Assembly: GCF_030463535.1 (NCBI RefSeq)
Contig: NC_132878.1
Span: 87,306,355 to 87,370,354, forward strand
DNA length: 64,000 bases
Source: Salminus brasiliensis
Taxonomy: Eukaryota; Chordata; Actinopteri; Characiformes; Bryconidae
Direction of reading: 5' to 3'
In this document: positions 11,601 through 22,200 of the stretch, piece after piece
Layout of the letters: the number at the start of each line of letters is the position of its first letter
Numbering within the stretch: the first letter of the stretch is position 1
Position numbers and translations under genes: made by a program
Notes under the pieces: generated by a model
Database searches by the model: none
What the model saw: only the letters and a program-made list of their open reading frames with translations
What the model was told of the DNA's origin: nothing

Positions 11601-13417
11601 TGTGCCTATGTAGTATTAGGAGTCTTGCCCAGGGATAAATAAAAAATTGGTGTAGCGCAGCACAGCCACCCAGACTGGGATTTGAACCTTAGTCTCCGAT
11701 GTGGTAAGGTTGCTCATTGGCAGGTAGTGGTGTTATCTGTTGTGCCACACCAGATTACCTAAAGACAGCATTTACACTTGCTCTAACAAACTGCACTAAC
11801 GGATCAATCGTACCAGGGTCCGTTTTACTCCAACCAAAGCTGTACAAGTACAATCACACCCTTAGATAATGATCAGACGGCATTTCATAACTAATCAGCG
11901 CAGAAATCCAGGTATTTTTTCTGTATTTATAGAAGACTAATCTAGCTAACAAGTAATGGAAGCAAACTCCTTAAAACAGTTAAGGAAATCTCCAGTTATT
12001 TCAGTACCTGAGCAGGACAGTGAGTCTCCACTGCTGAGCTGTAACAGAGCGGCTGGTTGTGATGGACAGAGCATAGTTCCCCTTCCCTGTTCTGTCCCCC
12101 GCAGTCCCGCCCAGTCGCCTCTGTGAGATGAGCTCCAAAAAGTTGGTCAGCAGCTTCGTGTGCCTCTGGGACAACAGGGCGGGATAGTGCTCCAGAAGAA
12201 CGTCCAGCACCCGCAAAGCGTCCTCCTGGATGCCTGCTGAGATGTGGGTCATGGCGCAGGTGAGGTGGGCGCTCAGGAGGGGGAAGAAGGGCGCGACGCG
12301 CTCAGCGGGTATGCACTGAGCCACGAAGCGCAGGAGCCGCACCGCTGCCGTCCGAACGGCAGCATCTTTGTCAGTGAATAGCGCGGCCACCTCGGTCAGC
12401 ACCACGGAAGCATGCTGCTCCACCAGAGAGGGATGCGCTGACAGCAGCTCTCGCAAACCCACCAGAGCCCCCTGCTTCACATTGCTGTTGTAGTGGTGCA
12501 GCTGGGATAGCAGGTCCTGAAGAACAGAGAGAAAGATCTGATGTTAACTAGATGTTGACTACTTCAACTGATGTTAGATGTCATCTACTCCAGCTTACAT
12601 TAGCTAGACGTTTACTACTCTGGCTGACGTTAGCTAGACGTTTACTACTCTGGCTGGCGTAAGCTGTACATTAACCACTCTGGTTGACGTCAGCTGGACG
12701 GTAACAGTTCTGGCTGATGTTAGCTGGACGTTAACCACTCTGTCTGACGTTAGCTAGATGTTAACCACTCTGGCACACGGCAGCTGGACAGTAACAGCTC
12801 TGGCTGATGTTAGCTGGACGTTAACGACTCTGCCTGACGTTAGCTAGATGTTAACCACTCTGGCTGACATTAGCTAGACGTTTACTACTCTGGCACACGG
12901 CAGCTGGATGGTAACAGCTCTGGCTGATGTTAGCTGGACGTTAACCACTCTGCCTGACGTTAGCTAGATGTTAACCACTCTGGCTGACATTAGCTAGATG
13001 TTTACTACTCTGGCACAAGGCAGCTGGACGGTAACAGCTCTGGCTGATGTTAGCTAGATGTTAACCACTCTGGCTGACATTAGCTAGATGTTTACTACTC
13101 TGGCACACGGCAGCTGGACGGTAACAGCTCTGGCTGATGTTAGCTGGACGTTAATCACTCTGCCTGACGTTAGCTAGATGTTAACTACTCGGGCAGACGG
13201 GGTCTTGAGAGTCAGAGATAAGGCAGTATAAATAAACCTTAATGCTGAGCTGCCGGTGTGTGGTAGGCCCGCTGTCATCCCGCTTCAGCTGCTCAGGTAA
13301 ATGGATGCTCCTAGATCTGAAGTTGGTGTCAGTTGCGTTCTCAGCCTTGGGCTTCTTCTTGCCAACTTTTAGTTTAACTTTTTGAAAATCATCCTGTCTT
13401 TTCCTCTTCTTGGTCAT
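1877..13417 (-). CDS. tex10: TEX10, Rix1/Ipi1-like ribosome-maturation scaffold (partial: C-terminus off left edge)
   Basis: The spliced product opens [20 protein letters not shown], the characteristic basic start of vertebrate TEX10, and stays collinear with it through an exon matching [20 protein letters not shown]. Coding exons on the minus strand are 13417-13238, 12516-12008, 10450-10241, 9745-9499, 8711-8599, 6272-6013, 5787-5649, 4146-3977 and 2054-1877. All junctions are AG/GT and the frame is unbroken for 2006 nt (about 668 residues). The human protein is about 930 aa, so roughly 260 residues lie left of the window. The first 30 residues are lysine-rich and probably a nuclear/nucleolar signal. 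Residues about 60-230 form the Ipi1-like helical-repeat region. In the known family, TEX10 joins PELP1 and WDR18 (with LAS1L and SENP3) in nucleolar 60S maturation and the 5FMC desumoylation complex. The start is the first in-frame ATG, 10 nt inside an exon after a good acceptor. Confidence 0.95.
2055..2091. repeat. (CA)n microsatellite abutting a tex10 splice acceptor
   Basis: On the minus strand this is an interrupted GT-rich run that ends in TAG directly before the exon starting at 2054. The intron's 3' end is therefore GT-repeat instead of an ordinary pyrimidine tract. Confidence 0.85.
2217..2346. repeat. Compound (GT)n-(GA)n microsatellite
   Basis: About 32 GT units (about 2219-2282) are followed, after a short GTAAAGGGG spacer, by about 27 GA units with one GATA interruption. 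Long pure GT and GA tracts of this size are normally highly polymorphic. It lies in a tex10 intron. Confidence 0.95.
2598..2618. repeat. Poly(A) run next to a transposon-like end
   Basis: About 19 A residues are followed by AGTATTTGGACACCTG. That resembles the inner part of the terminal repeat of the element at 4992-5536, so this may be a decayed single end of the same family. Confidence 0.5.
2985..3140. mobile_element. Partial copy related to the 754-1771 transposon
   Basis: This segment contains the order TCAAATCCGATCTTT, GATTTGAGTCACTTTCG, CTAGGTCGGATACA and TGTGAATGGTCAGT. That parallels 815-950 of the complete element in the same orientation. No terminal inverted repeat is visible here, so it is a fragment. 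It lies in the tex10 intron between 2054 and 3977. Confidence 0.6.
4267..4301. repeat. (GA)n microsatellite
   Basis: About 17 GA units lie within a longer purine-rich stretch (about 4150-4320), just 5' of the tex10 exon at 4146 in the transcript direction. The pure-purine tract reads as polypyrimidine on the transcribed strand and may extend the acceptor's pyrimidine tract. Confidence 0.9.
4521..4855 (+). mobile_element. tRNA-derived SINE with pol III A and B boxes
   Basis: Position 4532-4542 reads TGGTCCAGTGG, which fits the A-box consensus. Position 4575-4585 reads GGTTCGAATCC, a perfect B box, about 33 bp downstream. A tRNA-unrelated body of roughly 270 bp follows and ends in a GGT-rich tail. 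This is the architecture of a fish tRNA-derived SINE. It sits in a tex10 intron, antisense to the gene. Confidence 0.8.
4992..5536. mobile_element. Non-autonomous DNA transposon with imperfect inverted ends
   Basis: The left end contains GTCCAAATGTTTGTGGACACC. The right end reverse-complements to GGACAAAAGTATTGGGACACC, matching at 15 of 21 positions. The interior (about 500 bp) has only short ORFs on both strands, none longer than about 90 codons. It fills most of the tex10 intron between the exons at 4146 and 5649. Confidence 0.7.
7760..7884 (-). mobile_element. Partial SINE (family 1)
   Basis: It shares GGGGCAGTGAGCACACACAC, GAGGGTGAAGGGCC and the AGCACGGGTATCG head with other copies at 29280, 30687, 33594, 36441 and 56705. 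The copy is truncated at both ends. Confidence 0.7.
8101..8146. repeat. A-run followed by (TA)n microsatellite
   Basis: Sixteen A residues are followed by about 15 TA units. It is intronic, and nothing else is indicated. Confidence 0.95.
8567..8598. repeat. (CA)n microsatellite forming the tex10 intron donor
   Basis: On the minus strand the exon 8711-8599 ends AAGAG and the intron immediately continues GTGTGTGT for about 16 units. The donor dinucleotide is thus the first unit of the repeat. Phase and homology to TEX10 on both sides support this junction. Confidence 0.9.
10606..10994. mobile_element. 389-bp element with identical 27-bp terminal inverted repeats
   Basis: The left end 10606-10632 begins AGTGCAGGCTAGAAAAAGTA, and the right end 10968-10994 is its exact reverse complement over 27 bp. 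No ORF longer than about 80 codons exists inside. The inner GGTTCACTTACTTTTTC is also found at 48340-48358, in a decayed relative. This is a MITE or deletion derivative of a DNA transposon. It lies in the tex10 intron between 10450 and 12008. Confidence 0.85.
11500..11760. repeat. Dispersed teleost repeat starting with CATTA units
   Basis: Four to five ATTAC units are followed by AGCTGATGTTCTTACCCAGAG and end near GTTGTGCCACACCAG. This layout is common to many fish genomes. A truncated relative appears near 29925-30000, sharing GATGCTCTTACCCAGA. No coding potential is seen. Confidence 0.6.
12008..12516 (-). CDS. tex10: tex10 largest exon, Ipi1-like HEAT-repeat region
   Basis: This 509-nt exon encodes residues 61 to about 229. 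It begins [15 protein letters not shown] and ends [13 protein letters not shown], closely matching human TEX10. It contains amphipathic helical repeats and the conserved stretch [20 protein letters not shown], which corresponds to the Ipi1 N-terminal domain shared with the yeast Rix1 complex. It enters in phase 0 and leaves in phase 2. It is noticeably GC-rich compared with the flanking introns, as expected for coding sequence. The preceding intron carries the 30-bp minisatellite ending about 190 bp upstream of the exon. Confidence 0.95.
12591..13200. repeat. 30-bp minisatellite with 120-bp higher-order structure
   Basis: About 20 tandem 30-bp units run in exact register, with degenerate copies back to about 12545. 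Four unit types recur in order: A (TGGCACACGGCAGCTGGACG...), B (TGGCTGATGTTAGCTGGACG...), C (TGCCTGACGTTAGCTAGATG...) and D (TGGCTGACATTAGCTAGA...). A-type units start at 12771, 12891, 13011 and 13101, giving 120-, 120- and 90-bp periods. The array lies in the first coding intron of tex10. Confidence 0.95.
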
Positions 13418-13427
13418 TTTCCCAGTG

Positions 13428-15422
13428 CTGTGAAAAAAGGACAAAACAAAAACTGCACATGTAAAACACCTTATTAGATACATCTTTATATGACGCATAT
13501 TCAGCATTCAAAATCACCTGGACACAGCAAACACCCAGTCAAAGACTCAAAACCATAGTTTCCATCACAATCTTCAAATTCACTATGGGTAAACTAGGGG
13601 TTTCCGTGACAGATACAGATACTGATGTTCAGTAGACAATGAACTGACATTGGCATGTAATAGATTGGGCTTGTATTCTTTGGCCATATATTTAAAATGT
13701 ATAAATAAATAAATGAACACTTACAGAACATTTCAGCAAATAAAATACTAAACTGACACACTGAACACACGGAGGCGCCAAATCAGAGTTTGGGTTTGCA
13801 GTTCTTTTATCTAACTGGAACCAACTGGAGCAAATATTCTGAAAAGTCCAAAAGCACAGAGCTTCAAATCAATGATCAGGAAGGCCGTGTTCAGTGAAGT
13901 AGAAGATTTTAATGGCCCCTGACATTTTTTTAGATATTGATACATAAATAAAAATACTTTTAACAGCTGGTATAGAGGTTTATTTTACTTTATTATTATT
14001 GTTATTATTAAGTTTATTACAAACAATAAAGTTATATCAGTATTTATCAAGATGATGAGTTAGATGCGTTATGCAAGACAATTATTAGGTCATATTGGCT
14101 ATTTATACATTTTTATATAGTCTTGATACATGAGCAAATGTTTATGTATTGGTCCTTCAACATGGTCCATCACTACATCCTAAGTATGACCAACCTTAGT
14201 TATCAGTCTATGAGAAAATGTCCAGAAAATAAAATCTGGCTGGTCTACTCAGTATGTCAGGCATAGACAGGAGGTCAGATAAATCAAAAGTTGAGTGAGG
14301 GTAAAAGGTGAGGGGGACCTCATGCAGTTGTGACAGACAGTCTGACAGTCATGGAGCTCCCTATCCATTCCTAATTCATCAAAGCTGCCCTGATATGATA
14401 GGCTGCACATATATACAATATATAAAAGCTGTTGGATGCACGTGTGCAGCTCTACTATAGTCTTATATACAAAAGCCTCCTGATGATCTCTTCTGTAATC
14501 ACACTAATAGAGGTTTCATACACTGAGAGCAAAACCAGCATGCAAGGGCTTCTCCCTCGCTCCCCATAACCATGCCGAGCCATGCAGGTCTCATTCCCAC
14601 AGTGTGAAACATTAGATACTCACACGGCCGGGCGCTGCTGGGGTCTGGGCCTAAATAAACCGGGTCAAGATTTATTTACAATTATTTTCTCCAAAAAGCT
14701 CAAAATGTGTTTCTGATCGATTGTTCATTTGGGGTCCCTCACGGATAAAAGCTGTGGACGCCGTCGCACATGCCTGTGTATAATAAGTAGCTAAAAAAAA
14801 TGAAGCAATTATTTTTATTCCAACAAATACAACAATTTTATCATATTAAAATTACTATTATCCTAAAGTCCCTTAAGCAGTGTATACTGTAGGAAAATGT
14901 GAAATAGGACATATAGCTAGCGGCATATCTTTGTCTTGCCTGAACGTGCGACTTTTCAACATAAGAGTCTTCATGCGTTTTCATGCTCGTCCATAGCAAG
15001 TGCTTCAAAATCTTTCTTTATTTTCTAGCTAATTTTGTATCACAAAGCCTTACGCGTATATGCAGTAAGAAAGCACCTAAACTGTACACATTTATGGAAA
15101 TGTATATTTTTAATGTTCTTCTAAAGTACAGCTACATTTTTCAGATAACTAGGTCACTTGATTGATCCCAGATGGAAAGTCACGTGTTAAAATAGGAGCA
15201 GACTTACTGCAATACAGATATATACATATATATATAAATATATATAAAATGATAAAATAGCAATTAGAAATAGATGCAAATTAAAAGCGGTGAGCAGTAA
15301 AGTGGCTATGCACTGTGATCTACAAGCAGTATGAACTGTATTGACATAAGGTGGCAAGTACAATGTATGTAGCTAAGCATTTTATTTTAAAATAACTATA
15401 TGGTGCCCCTTATAGTATTTAC
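13428..15422. other. Predicted first intron of tex10, mostly featureless
   Basis: The coding exon starts after a TTTTTTCACAG acceptor at 13428. The sequence up to about 15.4 kb is AT-rich with no conserved coding signal. A second possible donor for a 5' exon on the minus strand (GTGAGTATC near 14625-14633, next to a GC-rich patch) means an alternative first exon near 14.64-14.76 kb cannot be excluded. Confidence 0.5.
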
Positions 15423-15640
15423 CGAAATCGCACACCACACTCCAGCTCAGTAGGTGCCGGTAATACGCCTTAAATTGATCTGTCAGCAAGACTTTTATTT
15501 TGAAAGCCGGAGACACCGCTTCATCCGCCTGGCCTGGCGATCTGCGCACAGAAGAGCGCGGCGGTGTCTGTTGTGCGTCTTTCCTCCTTTTATAGCCCAG
15601 CACAGACAAACTAGGTGAGACACATCATGTCCTCAGTGTC
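15380..15640. promoter_or_regulatory. CpG-rich divergent promoter of tex10 (-) and the zinc-finger gene (+)
   Basis: The only CpG-rich patch between the two head-to-head genes lies here (CCGGAG, GCGATCTGCGCAC, GAGCGCGGCGG). On the minus strand a donor follows GATTTCG at 15423, giving a candidate tex10 5' exon of about 15610-15423. On the plus strand a donor after 15614 (AAACTAG/GTGAGA) gives a candidate non-coding exon for the zinc-finger gene, which has an acceptor at 16040. A TATA-like TTTTATAG is at 15587. Exact start sites cannot be read from sequence. Confidence 0.5.
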
Positions 15641-15654
15641 TTCCCTGCTGTAGC

Positions 15655-15760
15655 TATGCTGTTTGTGTTAGCTAGCTAATTCATTAGGAGTCCTGATACA
15701 GTAAGGGTAGTAGCTAGCTAGCTAATGTAGCCACAGCGGTTGCTAGCTAACGTTGGCATC
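15655..15760. repeat. GCTA-rich simple sequence next to the divergent promoter
   Basis: Several AGCTAGCTA runs occur (TTAGCTAGCTAATTC, GTAGCTAGCTAGCTAATG, TTGCTAGCTAACG). A similar cluster lies in intron 1 of tmem67 (31760-31850). Confidence 0.6.
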
Positions 15761-16053
15761 GGCTGGTTTAGTGCGCTGCTGGTACAGGAGGGAAGGGCCT
15801 AGTCCAGCTTTCTTGACTCGTGTCATTTATGATATGGGGATATAATTATTTCCAGCAGCGTAATGATGTTTATCACGACGTAATATTTAGCTAATGTGGT
15901 CTTTGGGTCTAGTCCTGCTATAGTGAAGGTTAGCCAGCATTAGCTGTGTTCGCTAGCTGGCTTGTTTTTAAACGCTGGTTAGATTAAATTGTTCTTAACT
16001 TATAAACCTGTACGTATTTTATTTTATTTTCAATCATTAGGATTTCTGAAGGA

Positions 16054-16173
16054 ATGGAAGGTCCACTGAATCCCCAGAAGAAGATGAAGAGCGCGGGGAT
16101 GAAGGTGAGATGCTGCTAGCTTGCCCCTATTGTCTTGGGGTGCAAGCTGGGTATCAAGCAAACGTGCTGGATG

Positions 16174-16212
<39 letters not shown>

Positions 16213-19200
16213 ACTGGATAAGTTAATAAGCATATCCTAAAATGTTTATAAAATAACATTTTAAAGTGAAAAAGAATAAAAATGAAATGTACATGTGTAT
16301 AAGTGCATAATATGAATATGATATAATAGGAATAAGTGGCTGTAACTGATGGTAAATATGGAACACACTGTCTAAAGCAGTTCAAATTATTGCACACATT
16401 AAAATAATAATAATTTATTATTATTATTGCACATAGGAACAGTATAATTTGAGCATTGCACAGATGAACCATAGTGTCACACACTGAGGGAGGGGTTGCA
16501 GAGCTTGATGGCCACAGGTAGGAATGATCTCCTGTGGTGCGTGTCGGTGGAATCAGTCTTGCACTGAATGTGCACCGTGTTGTAGAGAGGATGGGAGCTT
16601 AGACAGCATCCTCCTCTCCGACACTGCCATCAGCGAGTCCAACTCCACACCCACATCATCACTGGCCTTGTGGAACAGTTTGTTGAGTCTTCATGAGATG
16701 CTGATAAAAAAACTAAAATATGAGCAAAGTTACATATACTGTAATATATTAAATTAACTGACTCCTTGGAGTATAAATAAACATGACTATTAATCATGTT
16801 AATTTGTCTTAATTGCGTAATTTTGTTGATCTATTTTAGTGTTTTAAACCAGTTTCAAAATGCTAAGAGAAATCTGGAGGTGTGTTTTTGTAGGGTTAAT
16901 ATTTGTGCTGCGTTCAAGTCCTCCTCGGAAGTCCTTACTTATGACTTTGGCGTTTGTCAGTACAACATAAACAGCATAAGTTTGGCTGTAAGTAAATAAA
17001 TAAATGTAATGTAGTTTTTTTTTTATTTGAATTATTTTAAGTGAGTTTTATCTGTTGCTTAAAAGCTGTAATGCAACAAGACAAGCAGACTATAAGCAAT
17101 ATGTGAGTAATGTAGTTATCCAGTAAGAGGCAGCAGTAGCATTGGATGAGCGTAAGACCTCAAAGATTTTACACCAGTGTTTTTGTGTTGCTACTAAAAG
17201 TAGTATTTCTGACATGACTTGAAGGCAGCTTTATATAAGATGTTTTAGCGTAGTGTAGCTGGACTCGGCATGAGTTTTTTGTTGTTTTTTTAATTCTGTC
17301 AGAACTGTCCCTCACCACTACGACTACTGTCTCAACACACTTATTTTGTCAAACAATCCAGACAGATTGTCCAGACAATTATTTTTATTATTTATTTTTT
17401 TTAACTGCATTTCTACCCTTTGTGGGTAAATTTTTACTTTGTGCGTTGACCGGGTTTTTAAGTACGTTGGCCACATGGTCCAAAAACTCAGCCCATAAAT
17501 GTAATCAATCAGTTCTGCAGCCCACTGTTTTGTTTAGTCTTAGGTCATCTTCGTGTTTTATGGCAAGGGTGGGCTTGCAGTTAAACTACTTCTCACCCCT
17601 CACTATTAGCTGTGTTTACACATGCTGAACAGCGGTGTTTGGTTGTCCAGTTTTGTCAAAGATGGAGCATTGTGCTTCGTCTTAAAGTTTAGCTGGATGA
17701 CCTTTCACAAGTTGAAGGAATTAGATGGTGCTGACCTTAGATGGTGCTTTCAGAAGTGCGTAGCAGTGTGGTAGCTACTTGTGTAATAGTTATGTAAATG
17801 TGTTAATATACCTTATTAAATTATCATTCTGGGCACATGCCTTGTCTGTGCTTTAAGGTATACCATACCTTTGTTTTTTGTATTATTATTAATATTTATT
17901 TGCAGTTCTCCTATGGTGCATGAGCACTGCAGAACTGTACAGCTGCTTTCCATATGGTGCAGCTTAATGCCTGCTGTTATTTAGTCTGTCTCCTACCAAT
18001 GTTATGTCTGCTTGACTCAGCCCCATGCTGTGCTCAGTATTGGGAGACCGATGCATTACTTTTCTTCCAGTGCACATCTGTGACAAGCTGGGAGAATGTC
18101 TGTCTGATTTGAAGAGGCCCTTGGGTGGCTCAAACATGCATTCCTGTCCTGAGGATTGTCTCCACCTCTGCTGATGGAGAGTGACAAAGAGGAGACTGCA
18201 TTATTGGAGTGTGGGGTATTTGTTCCCCACCTCACATGCTATTCTATCTCTAACTCCTCTTTATTTCTCTCTTTCCGACGGTTTTGCTTGTCATCTATGA
18301 CAGAAAAGGCCGCAAACCCACAGTGGTGATATAGGTAAGTCCTGCCTTCAGCAACCACGTCAGTTCCTGGACCTTCAGCACCTTCTGGCCTTGGTGACGT
18401 CCTCGCCATGTGCCATCACTGGGGTCTTTCAGAGCTCCTGAGCTTTTCCATAATGCAGTAACACAGCTCCTGTAGCTGTGATGAGATTTAACACTTTCTA
18501 CAATCCTGGAGATGAAGTCATTAGTCTTGTGTGCTTCATTTATCTATATAAGATGTACATATATAGATAAATCAGTGCCATTGGGATTGCTCTGAACAAC
18601 ATTAGAAACTTCAACATAAAGTCCTGTATCAACCATTGTAGGTCTATCTTGGAGAGTTTGGGCTGTGCTACTTAATGTTTTGAGCCCAGGTCATTTATCA
18701 AGTGCCCTCTTGGCTTTTCCGTTGAGTCTGTTCTGTTTGGTCCACTGCAATAAAAGTGCCAAAGCTGAGCTTATGTATCAGTTAAAAAGCTTACCTGGAG
18801 CCAGTTCCACTATTTCCATACATGTCTGGCTTTGGATATCTGATTGTCGTATTTGGTCTATAGTGTTCAGAAGATGGGTGCAACCTAGGTTTGTTTGCCA
18901 CACCTTGAGGTTTGGTCAAAACTAACCCCAGGTGGTAAATGAGGGCAGTGGTGGCTCAGCAGCCAGAGCACTGGGACATTGATGACGACAGGGTTGTGGG
19001 TTCGGTACCTGAGCTCAAGCTGCCACTGTCAGGTCTTGATCAACCGTCTCTGCTGCCCAGGCGCTGCAGCAATGGCTGCCCACTGCTCTGGGCACTATGT
19101 GCTTCACTAAACTTCAACATAAAGTCCTGTATCAACCATCATAGGTCTGTCTTGGACAGTTTGGGCTGTGCTACTTAATGTTTCGAGCCCAGGTCAGCTC

Positions 19201-22200
19201 AAGGGCAGAATTCAAAGAGGCAGCAGGTTGTAGTCTTGATCAGTTGTTGATCATTTGTTGATGTGTGTGTATGTGTGTGTGTGTTCACTGCATGGATGGG
19301 TTAAAGGCGGAGGCCAAATTCCATCTGTGTCCAACATGGACTATATGCTTGTTTTGAGTGTTTTAAGAAGGAAGACATGCCTGTCAACAAAAGGGAAAGG
19401 TAATGGCCCTAGTTGAGCACTGGAAAGGTCCTTCAGTATTCCACTAGAAGATCAAGTGCCTTGTGGACCACTCTATCTGTGCCATAACGCAGCCTGGCAT
19501 CAGAATGCGTGTCCTGCACGTTGAATCTCTTGAACCTAACTGTGGCTGTTATGGTCATGTTGAACCTCAGGAGAGCCTAGAAGAGTAGCTGCATTACATT
19601 TGGACCTGAATCATTGCATTGACCAATGCAATCCATCACAGGGTCCTTAGCAGCTGCGGTGGTCTGACATGATTTTAAACAGGGCTGTTGAGTTTTTACA
19701 TGTTGTTCAGTTTTCAAATTCAAGATGTGGCTCACTTGCTGGACCACAGCTTTTCTCTCTTGTTGGTGATTGATGCCTGTTTGGGATTAACAGTGCAGCT
19801 ATGTGCTCTGATGGCTATAAAGGGGCCAGAGCTCTAAGCTCAGTTTCAGTGGGTTTAATAGAAAAGCCATGTTCTCTCTTGCCTTAAGGGTTCTGTAGTA
19901 TCTTGCTTTTTTTTTGAGGTACTTAAAGCATGTGTCTTGTCAGTGTTCACCAGGAATGGATCCATTCAGACTCTTCCCTCCCTGGCCAAACGTCTGAAAA
20001 CCACCACCGAGCCAGTTATTGGTAAGTGATGTGGTTTTAGTTTCAAATGTAACTGTTTGTGGAAGTCTATGAATACTGAACGTCTGTTTAATAGGTCTGC
20101 AGTACATATGGGAGTATCGTAGCCCCACCAAGTCAGTTCCTCCTCATTACCAGTGCAAACTCTGCAAGGTTCAGCGACTGCAGAATGAAATGGCTGCTCA
20201 TATCACTGGATGGAAGCATGGCTTCAATTACATTGTAAGTACAGTGTTTCAATCACCTGGATTTTGTCATTAACAACCTTGGGCTCCCCAGCAGACCCTG
20301 GGCTTCTAATATTCTGCATACAGAATGTGTATCCCCTTTGCAAAGGGGAGTCAGAGATACAGCATCAAAATTTGTATACATCAAGCACTTGTACTTCAGT
20401 GCTTTGGTAGAGGAGTCTGGCTGAGACGGATATGAGCTACAGTCAAGTGAAGAAATTAGAGAAGTTAGGACACCCACACATTTATTGCTATTTAAATGTG
20501 TAAAATTAGAATCAAGTGCAGCACACCAGCTGCAGATGATCAGGACTTGGTGAGAGAGGATTTTGAATCTCTCAGTATTGTAACAGTATAAATGTCTGTT
20601 TTAAAATATGTTTGTCACATGACTGTTGTCGGCTCTTTTTCTCTATAAATTCCCCCAATTAGCTAATAAGCATTTAGAAATGGTGCATAATAGAAAAGAA
20701 TTCATTTATTTCTGCATAAAGTGTACAAAACAAGGTGAAGACTAAGGCACTACATGTAATGCGTTAGCCTGAGACAGCCAGCACTCTCCCAAAGCAGTCT
20801 AAAAAGGATGGCTCCGCCTGGGCCTTATATACTGTCCTTATCTTGCTGTGGCTACCCCTATGGATATTTTTTTTATCATAATGTCTCACGGTTGGGTCCG
20901 CTTATATCACTGTGGAAAGCCCCTTACTCCTTAACCCAGTTCCTTTTTGTACCCGCTCATGTCCTGCGTTCTCACGACTGTATTTTTTAAAAGAGTGCTA
21001 ACACCTGCAAGGCCAATTGTGCTGACTATCGCAATACTGCAGAATTTTGGGTTTTTTCCAATCAGTTTACCTCTGATTCACCCCTAGCAGGCCCTGGCTA
21101 GTCTCCCAAGGGTATTACACTAATCTTGAGTGTACAGCAATGCTGACTTTCTCCTGCCATGGTCATTGTAGCAGAATACACATGTAGAACATGTTTATGA
21201 GTACATAATGTATTCTTACATGCAAATAATCCATCACTGTATGTCACCCAAGCCCTGGGTGCAAGCTTAAAATCTTCCACTTTATGCTTCTCCACTTACT
21301 CAGCCATCATATACACGCACCCTCCTCCCCTTTCCCCAATATGATTTTTTTTTCCCCATGACTGAAACGATATATAAGTTTATGGCTCTTCATATTTTCA
21401 AGAGTACACAGAGCATTAAAAAGAAATGTAGTAATTTCTGAAGTGTCGACATTTCTGTGGTACCACACAAAATCTGTAGTGCAGGATGTCACAGTAAAAC
21501 TGACTTTGAAAATTGACTAGTGAATTGTCTCCTTTTTTAATAATAGAATAATATGTTATTAGAAACAGTAAGCCTGCCTTTAGATCAACAGTGGTTTATT
21601 TTACTGCCTATTACCTTTTTTGAAAGTTTACAAAAGAAAATAAAGACTTTTTAAAGTTAAAAAATATATATATTTTACTTCAGTTTATTAACATTATCGT
21701 AGCGTGTTCAGAAAGTGCTCGACACACTGTCCGGATGTGTGTTTGTGTGCAGAGAGAGAAAGATGTTAAAATAGCGAGCGAGTTGTTAGATAAAGCTGTT
21801 TGTGTCTTGCATGATTGTAGCATTTGAGCTGTGTGATGCATCTTAATTATGCAGTGCAAAATTATTCTGCACTTTGTCGCCTAGCAGTATTACGGTATGC
21901 AAACAGCATAAACCAGAATACGAATTGCTGCTAAAATGGATGGCGCTTTGAATAAGAATATAAAAATAATACCTTGAATGACCGTGTAATAAAGAGATTA
22001 AAAGAGAATCGCAAAACAGAGTCCAGCCCTATTGTCTACACAGCTACAGGTACTTCAGTCCATGTTCTTCAGATGTTCTCATAAAGCTGATTGTCTTGAC
22101 TGACTGATTGACTTTCCACACCAGAAACGGAGTTACCCAGACAAAGTGCCTCATGATGAGGAGTCTGCAACTAAAGACCCAGCCATCAGAAAGGCCATAA

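Noticed and set aside
12545..13200. CRISPR-like array
   Set aside because: Units are contiguous 30-bp tandem repeats without unique spacers, in a vertebrate intron.
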